DNA of 34,065 bases from DATEPR01 sp036503065 (lineage in GTDB: Bacteria; Actinomycetota; Actinomycetes; Mycobacteriales; Pseudonocardiaceae): the NCBI GenBank assembly GCA_036503065.1, contig DASXXM010000552.1, positions 1 through 34,065 on the forward strand, given 5' to 3'. Below the pieces are notes generated by a model. That model did not search any database, had not been told where the DNA came from, and saw only the letters and a list, made by a program, of their open reading frames with translations. This document shows, piece by piece, positions 15,835 to 22,367 of this stretch. Positions within the stretch are counted from its first letter, which is position 1; the number at the start of each line of letters is the position of its first letter. The translations under genes were made by a program, and so were the position numbers.

Positions 15835-16023
15835 CAACCGCCAGACCTGATACGGCTGGTCCCTCAGCTGTCCATGTTGCTATCGCCGCAGATCATCGCT
15901 GGCTACGACCCGCCGATTGTCACCGCACGAGGGCTCGGCGACCACTCCGACGCCGTGCTCGTCGAATTCGGCGTCGACCCAGCTCAGATCACCGACCTAT
16001 ATGCTATAGCAAACATGCTATAG
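15835..16023 (+). pseudogene. C-terminal remnant of a CaiB/BaiF CoA-transferase
   Basis: A plus-strand frame ends at the TAG at 16021-16023 and contains GLGDHSDAVLVEFGVDPAQI. This matches the extreme C-terminus typical of class III CoA-transferases (G-x-H-T/S-D-x-V/I-L-x-E-L-G). The intact-looking homologue in this window ends ALGQHTDAILRGLGRTDTDI, with the same spacing. The preceding ~30 residues are only weakly family-like, and upstream the frame runs antisense to the MFS gene, so nearly the whole enzyme is missing. Its final codons (LYAIANML) are formed by the AT-rich inverted repeat. This is probably a relic of rearrangement. Confidence 0.55.
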
Positions 16024-16028
16024 CATAT
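15997..16028. repeat. AT-rich 13-bp inverted repeat with 4-bp spacer
   Basis: The arm ATATGCTATAGCA (15999-16011) is followed by the spacer AACA and then its exact reverse complement (16016-16028). Each arm itself contains the 10-bp palindrome TGCTATAGCA, with centres 14 bp apart. The extended 15-mer starting at 15997 is identical to 753-767. Such an AT-rich block is exceptional in a ~70% GC region. The layout resembles either a double operator for a dimeric regulator or a recombinase target; no recombinase gene is in the window. From 16031 to 16187 only a weak promoter candidate is visible. Confidence 0.8.
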
Positions 16029-16114
16029 TGAACGAACTGGTGTGCTCAAGCGGCGACCGCGGCGATCGGCCCGGGCGGCTCACGTAAGAGTTCCGCCGAC
16101 ATTGCCGGTCCCGG

Positions 16115-16142
16115 TTGCGCTGTCGCCCGTTCGCGAGATAGT
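16115..16142 (+). promoter_or_regulatory. Weak promoter candidate for the Ddn-type gene
   Basis: TTGCGC at 16115-16120 and GATAGT at 16137-16142 are separated by 16 bp and lie about 45 bp upstream of the ATG at 16188. The spacing is acceptable for a housekeeping sigma factor, but the match is only moderate. Confidence 0.3.
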
Positions 16143-16187
16143 TTTTCCTTCAACCAAGATGCTTGGCAGCTACGGGAAAGGCGTCAG

Positions 16188-16601
16188 ATGACCGACATGG
16201 TGGATTTCAACAGCAACATCATCGCGGAGTTCCGCGAGAAGGGCGGCAAGGTCGGCGGCATGTTCGAAGGGGCTCCGTTGATCCTGGTTCATCACGTCGG
16301 TGCGAAGTCCGGTGTCGAGCGTGTCGCGCCGCTTGTCTACCTCGCCGATGACGCCCGGCTGTTCATCTTCGCCAGCAAGGCGGGCGCCGACGACAATCCC
16401 TCCTGGTACCACAACCTCGTCGCCAATCCGAAGACCACCGTCGAACTCGGCGCCGAGACGTTCGCGGTGACGGCATCGGTATTGACCGGCGCCGACCGCG
16501 ACGAGGTGTTCGCCAAGCAGGTCGTCGCGCAGCCCACTTTCGGCGAATACGCGCGGAAGACCACCCGAATCATCCCGGTCATCGAACTCACGCGAATCTG
16601 A
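16188..16601 (+). CDS. Ddn-type F420-dependent oxidoreductase
   Basis: The 137-aa product carries the family signature of deazaflavin (F420)-dependent nitroreductases. LILVHHVGAKSGVERVAPLV is followed by a strand rich in hydrophobic residues, then NPSWYHNLVANPKTTVELG. Mycobacterial Ddn, which activates pretomanid and reduces quinones, is the best-known member. The split beta-barrel fold uses the GAKSG loop and Lys/Arg residues to hold F420 phosphates. Length is typical. It stands alone on the plus strand between the CoA-transferase remnant and the convergent acyl-CoA dehydrogenase, from which it is separated by a strong hairpin. The physiological substrate cannot be inferred. Confidence 0.9.
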   Translation: MTDMVDFNSNIIAEFREKGGKVGGMFEGAPLILVHHVGAKSGVERVAPLVYLADDARLFIFASKAGADDNPSWYHNLVANPKTTVELGAETFAVTASVLTGADRDEVFAKQVVAQPTFGEYARKTTRIIPVIELTRI

Positions 16602-16621
16602 TACCCGCATGAGAACGCGGT

Positions 16622-16674
16622 CCGAATCGTCGGCGTGCCTCCTCCGGTAGGTAGGAGCACCGCCGACGGTTCGG
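16622..16674. terminator. Bidirectional terminator hairpin
   Basis: CCGAATCGTCGGCG (16622-16635) pairs with 16661-16674 over 14 bp, with one G-U wobble in the plus-strand RNA. The inner part can extend through TCCT/AGGA pairs. It sits between the convergent Ddn-type gene and the acyl-CoA dehydrogenase and would serve both. Confidence 0.75.
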
Positions 16675-16713
16675 TTACGCGGTTGAAGTCACCGTTTCAG
16701 TTCGAAGAAATAT

Positions 16714-17856
16714 TCAGACGCCACCACGGGCGACCAACTGCGCGGCGATGACGTTGCGCTGGATCTCGTTGGTCCCTTCACCGACGATCATCAGTGGCGC
16801 GTCGCGAAAATAGCGTTCGACGTCGAACTCGGTGGAGTAGCCGTACCCGCCGTGGATTCGTACCGCGTCCAGTGCGATCGACATCGCGGTCTCCGACGCG
16901 AACAGCTTGGCCATCCCGGCTTCCATATCGCAACGGTCACCCGCATCGTAGCGGTCGGCGGCATACCGGACGAGTTGCCGGGCGGCGGTGTACCTGGTGG
17001 CCATGTCGGCGAGATAGTTGCCGATCGACTGGTGCTGCCAGATCGGTTTACCGAAGCTCTCGCGCTCCTGGGCGTAGCGCAGCGAGTCGTCCAGTGCGGC
17101 GCGGGCGACGCCGAGTGCTCGGGCGGCGACCTGGATCCGGCCGATCTCCAACCCTTTCATCATCTGGCCGAAGCCGCGACCCTCGACCGCACCGAGCAAC
17201 GCATCAGCGGCGGCGCGGTGGTCGTGAAAGGACAGTTCACAGCTCTCCACACCTTTGTAGCCGAGTTTGGGCAGGTCCTTGGAGACGAGAAAACCGTCGC
17301 CGTGCTCGATCAGCAGGATGCTGATGCCCCGGTGGCGCGGCTCCGCGTTCTGGTCGGTCTTGCACAGCAGGGCGACGAGTTGGGCGCGGCGGGCATTGGT
17401 GATCCAGGTCTTCGCGCCGTTGACGACGTAGCCGTCGCCGTCGCGTCGGGCGGTGGTGGTGATGGCTTGCAGGTCGGAGCCGCCGCCGGGTTCGGTCAGT
17501 GCCATCGTGGCGCGGACCTCGCCGGTGGCCATCTTCGGCAGGTACCGCCGCTTCTGTTGCGGCGTGCCGAAGGCGAGGATGAGCTTGGCGACGACGGTGT
17601 GCCCGCCCATGGCGCCCGCCAGGCTCATCCAGCCGCGCGCGAGTTGCTCGGTGACCCCCACATAGCAGGGCGTCGACACGGCGACCTCGCCGTAGGGCTG
17701 GGGGATGGCCAGCCCGAAGACGCCGAGCCGCTTCATCTGTTCGATGAGCCGCTCGGGATATTCGTCGGCGTGTTCCAGGTCTCGGACGACGGGCCGGACA
17801 TCGCGGTCGACGAAATCGCGGACGGTGTCGACGATCGCCTGCTCTTCCTCATTCAC
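16714..17856 (-). CDS. Acyl-CoA dehydrogenase
   Basis: The 380-aa product has the complete medium-chain-type fold. The helical N-domain covers about 1-115. The beta-domain has MALTEPGGGSDLQAITTTAR, which contacts FAD and substrate. The C-terminal helical domain has YAQERESFGKPIWQHQSIGN and IHGGYGYSTEFDVERYFRDA. The catalytic base is E360 in VGEGTNEIQRNVIAAQL, in the position of MCAD Glu376. The enzyme oxidises an acyl-CoA to the 2-enoyl-CoA using FAD and an electron-transfer flavoprotein. It lies 10 nt downstream of the CoA-transferase gene, so the pair likely activates a carboxylic acid as its CoA thioester and then desaturates it. Chain length or branching preference is not evident. Confidence 0.94.
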   Translation of the reverse strand: MNEEEQAIVDTVRDFVDRDVRPVVRDLEHADEYPERLIEQMKRLGVFGLAIPQPYGEVAVSTPCYVGVTEQLARGWMSLAGAMGGHTVVAKLILAFGTPQQKRRYLPKMATGEVRATMALTEPGGGSDLQAITTTARRDGDGYVVNGAKTWITNARRAQLVALLCKTDQNAEPRHRGISILLIEHGDGFLVSKDLPKLGYKGVESCELSFHDHRAAADALLGAVEGRGFGQMMKGLEIGRIQVAARALGVARAALDDSLRYAQERESFGKPIWQHQSIGNYLADMATRYTAARQLVRYAADRYDAGDRCDMEAGMAKLFASETAMSIALDAVRIHGGYGYSTEFDVERYFRDAPLMIVGEGTNEIQRNVIAAQLVARGGV

Positions 17857-17866
17857 GGTCGGGTCC

Positions 17867-19073
17867 TTATCGGATGACGTGCGCGGCGCGCAGGGCGGCG
17901 ATGTCGGTGTCGGTGCGGCCGAGGCCCCGCAGGATGGCGTCGGTGTGCTGGCCCAACGCCGGGACCTGGTCCATCGCGGGTTCGGCGTCGGTCAGCGTGA
18001 CCGGCGGCAGGAGGGCCTCGATGTCGCCGCCGGGGGTGGCCACGGTGCGCCATCGGCCGGCGAGGACGGGGTGGTCGAGGAACTGGGCGACGGAGTTCAT
18101 CCGGGCGTTGGCGACGTTCGCCCTGTCCAGCAACGCCAGGACCGTGGCGGTGTCGAGCGTGGCGAACCGGGCGTCGATCACCGCGTCGAGTTCGTCGCGG
18201 TGCTCCAGGCGCGCCGGGTTGGTCGCGAAGCGGTGGTCCTTGGCGAGGGTCGGCTGGTCGAGCACGATCCGGCAGAACGCGTGCCATTCGCGTTCGGTCT
18301 GGACGGCCAGCAGGACCGTGTCGTTGTTCGTGGTGGTGAACGGGCCGTAGGGGGCGATGGTGGCGTGCCGGGCGCCGGCCCGCGCCGGCTGCCGGCCGCC
18401 GGCCGCCGTACCGCGTGTAGTAGGCGGGGGAGCTCAGCCACTCGGCCAGGGCGTCGAACAGGGACACCTCGACCGCCGAGATCCAGCCGGTGGTCGCGCG
18501 CCGGTAGAGGGCGGTGAGGATGCCGCTGTAGGCGTACATGCCGGCGGCGATGTCGGCGACCGGGATGCCCGCCTTCGCCACCTCGTCGGGGCTGCCGGTC
18601 AACGAGACCAGCCCGGTTTCGCCCTGTACGAGCAGGTCGTAGGCCTTCCGGTCGGACCACGGTCCGTCGGTGCCGTAGCCGGAGATCGTGCAGGGGATCA
18701 GGCCGGGGTGCCGCTCGGCCAGCGACGTGGCATCGACGCCCAGACGGGCGGCGGCGCCGGGGCCGAGATTGTGTACCAGCACGTCCGCGCCGGCCAGCAG
18801 CTCCGCCAGGATGGCTTGCCCATAGGGGGTCTTCACGTCCAGGGTGAGGGATTGTTTGGCTCGGTTGAGCCAGACGAAGTAGCTGGACTGGCCGTGCACG
18901 GTCGCGTCGTAGCGTCTGGCGAAGTCGCCACCGTCGGGTCGTTCGATCTTGATGACCCGCGCGCCGAGGTCGGCCAGTTGGCGGGTGGCGAACGGTGCCG
19001 CGACGGCTTGTTCCAGGCTGACCACGGTCACCCCGGCCAACGGCGGCGGGGGAGCGGGACGGTGCTCTGTCAT
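17867..19073 (-). pseudogene. CaiB/BaiF CoA-transferase, frameshifted by 7-bp duplication
   Basis: The N-terminal part starts at the ATG complementary to 19071-19073 and encodes MTEHRPAPPPPLAGVTVVSL through SPAYYTRYGGR, including the class III CoA-transferase nucleophile D146 in KAYDLLVQGETG. The C-terminal part lies in another frame, from ARHATIAPYGPF through MLDQPTLAKDHRFATNPARL to the end at 17867. The shift maps to a perfect tandem copy of GCCGGCC at 18391-18397 and 18398-18404. Removing one copy gives a continuous 399-aa protein of normal family length. These enzymes move CoA between carboxylic acids. Translation as it stands would run on in the wrong frame and give a nonfunctional C-half. 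The cause may be mutation, reversible slippage or sequencing error. Confidence 0.85.
18391..18404. repeat. 7-bp tandem duplication in the CoA-transferase gene
   Basis: GCCGGCC occurs twice head-to-tail and is followed by a partial third unit, GCC. The family alignment expects only one copy (YGGRQPA...). It is the sole cause of the frameshift, and the +7 length could be reversed by strand slippage. Confidence 0.75.
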
Positions 19074-19120
19074 CAGGCGGCTCCCTGTGGTGCGCGGCGA
19101 CTTCGATCATGATGGCACTG

Positions 19121-19130
19121 GTGTTAACAC
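19121..19130. promoter_or_regulatory. Palindrome upstream of the CoA-transferase operon
   Basis: GTGTTAACAC is a perfect 10-bp palindrome 47 bp in front of the CoA-transferase start and 62 bp in front of the divergent LuxR-type gene. It is a plausible operator for a TetR/GntR-type regulator of acyl-CoA genes, but no such regulator is encoded nearby. Confidence 0.45.
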
Positions 19131-19192
19131 GCCGCTGCCGGCCAACCGTAAGCTTGGCCGGAGCCAGACTCGTCGACCGAATCAACTGACAC

Positions 19193-19864
19193 GTGCCGGA
19201 TCATGCGGTTACCACCGAATTCGCGACGGAGGGACAACGCGGTCGGCGCGTGGTTTCGTTGTTCGGTGCGGGTGTGTTGCTGGCCGCGTTGTCCGCCGGA
19301 CTGACCGTATTGGAGTGGACCTGTGTGTCCGGCAACCGGACGCATTCGGTGCCGGCCGCAGCCGTTCTGCTGATCGACGAGCACGGATCGGCCGACCAGA
19401 AGTTCGTAGCCGATCTCGCGGCACGGTCGATCCCGATTGTCGCGGTAGGTCCTGTTCGTCACCCGCTGTCGATGATCGCCGCCGTGCGGGCGGGCGCCAC
19501 GGACGTGGTCGATGTCGACCTGCCGTTCGTCGACCTGTTGACGGCGGTGGCAAGGGGATTGATACGGAGACCATCCGGTCGTGACGCGACCCGGCGTCGC
19601 CGACTGCTGGACGCACTGCACGACCGGCGCCGGGAGGAGCAACTGCTCCGCACCCTGACGCCCAGGGAACAACAAGTGCTGCGGGCGCTGGCCGTTGGCC
19701 GGTCCGCCGACGAGATCGCCACCGGGGAGCGGTTGAGCGTGGCGACCGTGCGCAGTCACATCCAGGCCGTGTTGCGGAAACTGGAAGTGTCATCGCAACT
19801 CGCCGCGGTGGCCGTCGGCAGGCGTGGCTGGCGCGAGTTCGGCGTTGCGGACCAACAGATCTAG
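19193..19864 (+). CDS. LuxR-type regulator with degenerate receiver
   Basis: The 223-aa product starts at GTG 19193. A response-regulator-like N-domain (about 20-125) keeps hydrophobic strands (VVSLFGAGVLLAALSAG, AAVLLIDEHG, IPIVAVGP) and the AAVRAGATDVVDVDLP segment. It lacks a clear acidic pocket and conserved Lys, so phosphorylation is doubtful. The C-terminus (about 152-215) is a standard LuxR/GerE helix-turn-helix: LTPREQQVLRALAVGRSADE, then RLSVATVRSHIQAVLRKLEV. No sensor kinase is adjacent. It lies 117 bp upstream of the 461-aa orphan protein on the same strand and is divergent from the CoA-transferase operon, so either could be its target. Confidence 0.87.
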   Translation: MPDHAVTTEFATEGQRGRRVVSLFGAGVLLAALSAGLTVLEWTCVSGNRTHSVPAAAVLLIDEHGSADQKFVADLAARSIPIVAVGPVRHPLSMIAAVRAGATDVVDVDLPFVDLLTAVARGLIRRPSGRDATRRRRLLDALHDRRREEQLLRTLTPREQQVLRALAVGRSADEIATGERLSVATVRSHIQAVLRKLEVSSQLAAVAVGRRGWREFGVADQQI

Positions 19865-19886
19865 GCCATTCGTGGTCGTCCGCACC

Positions 19887-19902
19887 TCATCAGTTTTGAT
19901 GA
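19887..19902. promoter_or_regulatory. Inverted repeat upstream of the 461-aa orphan gene
   Basis: TCATCA-GTTT-TGATGA is a perfect 6-bp inverted repeat with a 4-bp spacer in the 117-bp gap after the LuxR-type gene. It could be the LuxR-type regulator's operator in front of the orphan gene. It is AT-richer than its surroundings and lacks the GC stem of a terminator. Confidence 0.45.
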
Positions 19903-19981
19903 TGCCCGACCGAGACCGCGGAGACAGACTGGACTTCGAAATGCTGGGGCCGATCCGGTCGCATTCTACGTAGGAGAAAAA

Positions 19982-21367
19982 ATGCCGAGACGCATGATAG
20001 AGGTCAACGGAAACGTGATGGCCACTTGGCCGGGAGTGGAAGTGTGGGAGAGACAGCGGGGGGCATTCGTCCGGAACTACGACTGGCAGTGGTCTACTTC
20101 GCCACACCGGCATTACGAAGTGGCGGTGGTGCCCGGGGCAGGATCGTACTGGGTGGCCGCGTCCACCAATCCTCCGTATTTCTGGGGCCCCGATGTGAAG
20201 ACCATCATCGGCGAACCGCCGGGCAACCAGGTGGTGAACCCGGTGAATCCAACCGGCAACGAGAAGCGCCGGTCCGCGACCTACATCTGGATTCCCCTCG
20301 CTTCGGAACCCATACACACCAGACAGACCGGCAACAGTGTCAAGTGCAATCACCCGCGCGACTACCCGCCGATGCTGCAGGCAACGGAGGGCGACGTCGG
20401 CGCGACCGACACCCTGACCCGGGCACACGACGACCTGGACCAGATCCTCGGCAGCGGCGCGGGCGGGTCGGCGTTCCAGGACACCGACGGACTGATCTCG
20501 TTCGTCAACCTGTCCAGCGGCTTCGTGTCCAACAGTACCGAGTTCAAGACCGGCCAGGCGCTCTGCGACATGATCGCAAACTTCTATTCGACGTTGCGGC
20601 CCCACATGTTCACCGCACTGGTGAAGGGCACCAAGAAACCGTTGGCAGGCGATCCCGTGCCGACGTCCCAGTGGGACGCCTCGGTCACCCACTGGATGCA
20701 GTACCTGTTGCAGAGTTCCGGCGGGCTGACCGACTACGCGATCACCACGGAGACCTATTCCGACACCCAGTACGTGGCCGACTTCAGCACCAGCTTCCTG
20801 AAGACCATCTTCGACGCCATCGTGGTTCCCGCAAGCGTCGTCACCGGTGTCACGGCGTTCATTTCCGGTGTCGGGGAGTCGCTGCGGGTCAGTTGGGACG
20901 ACAGGTCGCGCAACTACGCGGTCGGCCTGCTGGGTCAGTGTCACGAGGCGGTGCAGGAGAACGCGGAAGGTACGCCGGTCTACCGCTACTTCCCGAAGAA
21001 CAAGTACTACTACCTCAGCGTGTCGTCCAGTCAGCAGGAGTTCACCAGTCCGTGCTCGTCGGCCAAGAAGATCACGTTCAATTTCCAGTACGAAAGTTAC
21101 GTCACGGCCATCGCGGCGGCCGCGCTGGACTCCTCGACCGACCTTTACGCCCAATTCCACGGTTTCCTGCAGGGGGCCCAGGCCACCAACTACAAGAATG
21201 CCAAGAACCAACTCGACAGCATTCTCGGTGACACGGCGTCCGGTCCGCCGTCCGCGGTGGACGTGTTCGACGTCAACCTGTCGGAATATCCGGTGCTGCA
21301 AGGCCTGACGCCGGCCGATCCGACGACGTCGTCCCGGACAACGGGCCGGCGGCTGATCCCGGCCTGA
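19982..21367 (+). CDS. Unrecognised 461-aa protein
   Basis: ATG 19982 follows TAGGAG with good spacing. I do not recognise the family with confidence. There is no signal peptide. Residues about 1-130 look like a separate beta-rich domain with many aromatics (FVRNYDWQWSTSPHRHYEVA, STNPPYFWGPD). Residues about 140-440 are mixed alpha/beta with a hydrophobic helix at 272-298 (FLKTIFDAIVVPASVVTGV), the segment SWDDRSRNYAVGLLGQCHEA with C320, and YRYFPKNKYYYLSVSSSQQE. There are four cysteines (122, 195, 320, 358). The C-terminal layout, with one Cys about 120 residues before the domain end, is faintly reminiscent of the palmitoylated Erwinia virulence factor Evf. That is an impression only. The gene is isolated between a LuxR-type regulator and a strong terminator, so it is probably a monocistronic, specifically regulated product. 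Confidence 0.85.
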   Translation: MPRRMIEVNGNVMATWPGVEVWERQRGAFVRNYDWQWSTSPHRHYEVAVVPGAGSYWVAASTNPPYFWGPDVKTIIGEPPGNQVVNPVNPTGNEKRRSATYIWIPLASEPIHTRQTGNSVKCNHPRDYPPMLQATEGDVGATDTLTRAHDDLDQILGSGAGGSAFQDTDGLISFVNLSSGFVSNSTEFKTGQALCDMIANFYSTLRPHMFTALVKGTKKPLAGDPVPTSQWDASVTHWMQYLLQSSGGLTDYAITTETYSDTQYVADFSTSFLKTIFDAIVVPASVVTGVTAFISGVGESLRVSWDDRSRNYAVGLLGQCHEAVQENAEGTPVYRYFPKNKYYYLSVSSSQQEFTSPCSSAKKITFNFQYESYVTAIAAAALDSSTDLYAQFHGFLQGAQATNYKNAKNQLDSILGDTASGPPSAVDVFDVNLSEYPVLQGLTPADPTTSSRTTGRRLIPA

Positions 21368-21374
21368 CACCGTC

Positions 21375-21412
21375 CTCGGGGTCGGGCCGCCGACCGGTGG
21401 CCCGACCCCGAG
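21375..21412 (+). terminator. Strong terminator after the 461-aa orphan gene
   Basis: CTCGGGGTCGGGCC (21375-21388) pairs perfectly over 14 bp with 21399-21412 around a 10-nt loop. It begins 8 nt beyond the stop codon. It separates the orphan gene from the methyltransferase gene. Confidence 0.85.
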
Positions 21413-21506
21413 CAGACGGCTGAGCACGGCACGAGGTGCCGCCGTGCCCCGGGCGCACGGATCATGGACCCGCACAAGCCATTTCCCCGCACGAGGAGGA
21501 ACAGTC

Positions 21507-22340
21507 GTGACTGCCGAGCGCACGCCCACCTCTCAGGACACCTCGGACTTCTACGATCTGTCCAACCGGCTGGTCATCGACGTGTGGGACGAGAACTTCC
21601 ACCAGGGTTACTACCTGTCCGCGGACGACACCAGCGAGAACCGCGTCGCCGCGGACCGGCTGACCGACCTGGTGATCGGGAAGACGGGCCTGACCGCCGG
21701 CAGCAAGCTGCTCGACATCGGCTGCGGCATCGGCCAGCCCGCCTTCCGCCTGTTGGAGACGACCGACGTGGAGATCGTCGGCATCTCCAACAACGAGCCG
21801 CAGCTGGAGATCGCGAACAAGCGCGCCGAGGCCAAGGGCCTCGCCGACAAGGTTCGCTTCGAGTTCGCGGACGGCCAGGCGCTGCCCTTCGACGACGACT
21901 CGTTCGACGCGGTGTGGATCTTCGAGACGATCATGCACATGGACCGCCTCAAGTGCCTCGGCGAGGCGCTGCGGGTACTCAAGCCCGGCGGCGTCCTCGT
22001 GGTGACCGACCAGTTGCTGGTCGGTGGCGAGCCGAGCGCGGAGGCGGCGGCCAAGATCGAGGCGTTCCTGTCGTCGATGCAGGCCTCCCCGCTGCTCGAT
22101 GCCGACGCCTATGCCGCGCTGATCCGTGACGCCGGGCTCGAACTGGTGGAGCTGGCCGACCTCAGCGCCAACGCCAAGCCGACCGGCCAGCGCATGATCG
22201 ACTCGGTGAACACCCGCTGGGACGAGCTGATCGCGACCTACGGCGATGAGATCGCACCGATCCTGGAGATGTTCCGGTCTCCGATCGGCATGATCCCCGA
22301 GCTGGGCTACGTCCTCACGGTGTCCCGCAAGCCCGCATAA
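21507..22340 (+). CDS. SAM-dependent methyltransferase
   Basis: The product is 277 aa from GTG 21507, which follows GAGGAGGAA; longer in-frame starts overlap the terminator region. It has the class I fold with motif I LLDIGCGIGQPAF at about 68-80, an acidic SAM-ribose strand (IVGISNNEPQLEIANKRAEA), FEFADGQALPFDDDSFDAVW, and LRVLKPGGVLVVTDQ. The FHQGYYLSADD start and overall arrangement resemble small-molecule O- or C-methyltransferases of natural-product pathways (RebM/MitM-like group) more than rRNA or protein methyltransferases. It lies 27 bp upstream of a beta-lactamase-fold hydrolase, likely in one transcript. The substrate is unknown, and no biosynthetic core enzyme is adjacent. Confidence 0.9.
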   Translation: MTAERTPTSQDTSDFYDLSNRLVIDVWDENFHQGYYLSADDTSENRVAADRLTDLVIGKTGLTAGSKLLDIGCGIGQPAFRLLETTDVEIVGISNNEPQLEIANKRAEAKGLADKVRFEFADGQALPFDDDSFDAVWIFETIMHMDRLKCLGEALRVLKPGGVLVVTDQLLVGGEPSAEAAAKIEAFLSSMQASPLLDADAYAALIRDAGLELVELADLSANAKPTGQRMIDSVNTRWDELIATYGDEIAPILEMFRSPIGMIPELGYVLTVSRKPA

Positions 22341-22367
22341 CCCGCCGGTGTTCTCTACCGTGCAGGT

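Noticed and set aside
753..16028. Genomic island bounded by the 15-bp repeats as attL/attR
   Set aside because: The left copy lies inside a kinase gene that reads through without disruption, the right copy is an inverted pair, and no integrase or tRNA gene is present. The repeats are reported, but the island is not claimed.
19790..21529. 579-codon minus-strand frame opposite the 461-aa orphan gene
   Set aside because: The plus-strand gene has a proper ribosome-binding site, balanced amino-acid composition and its own terminator; the minus frame is Arg/Gly/Val-rich and runs through that terminator.
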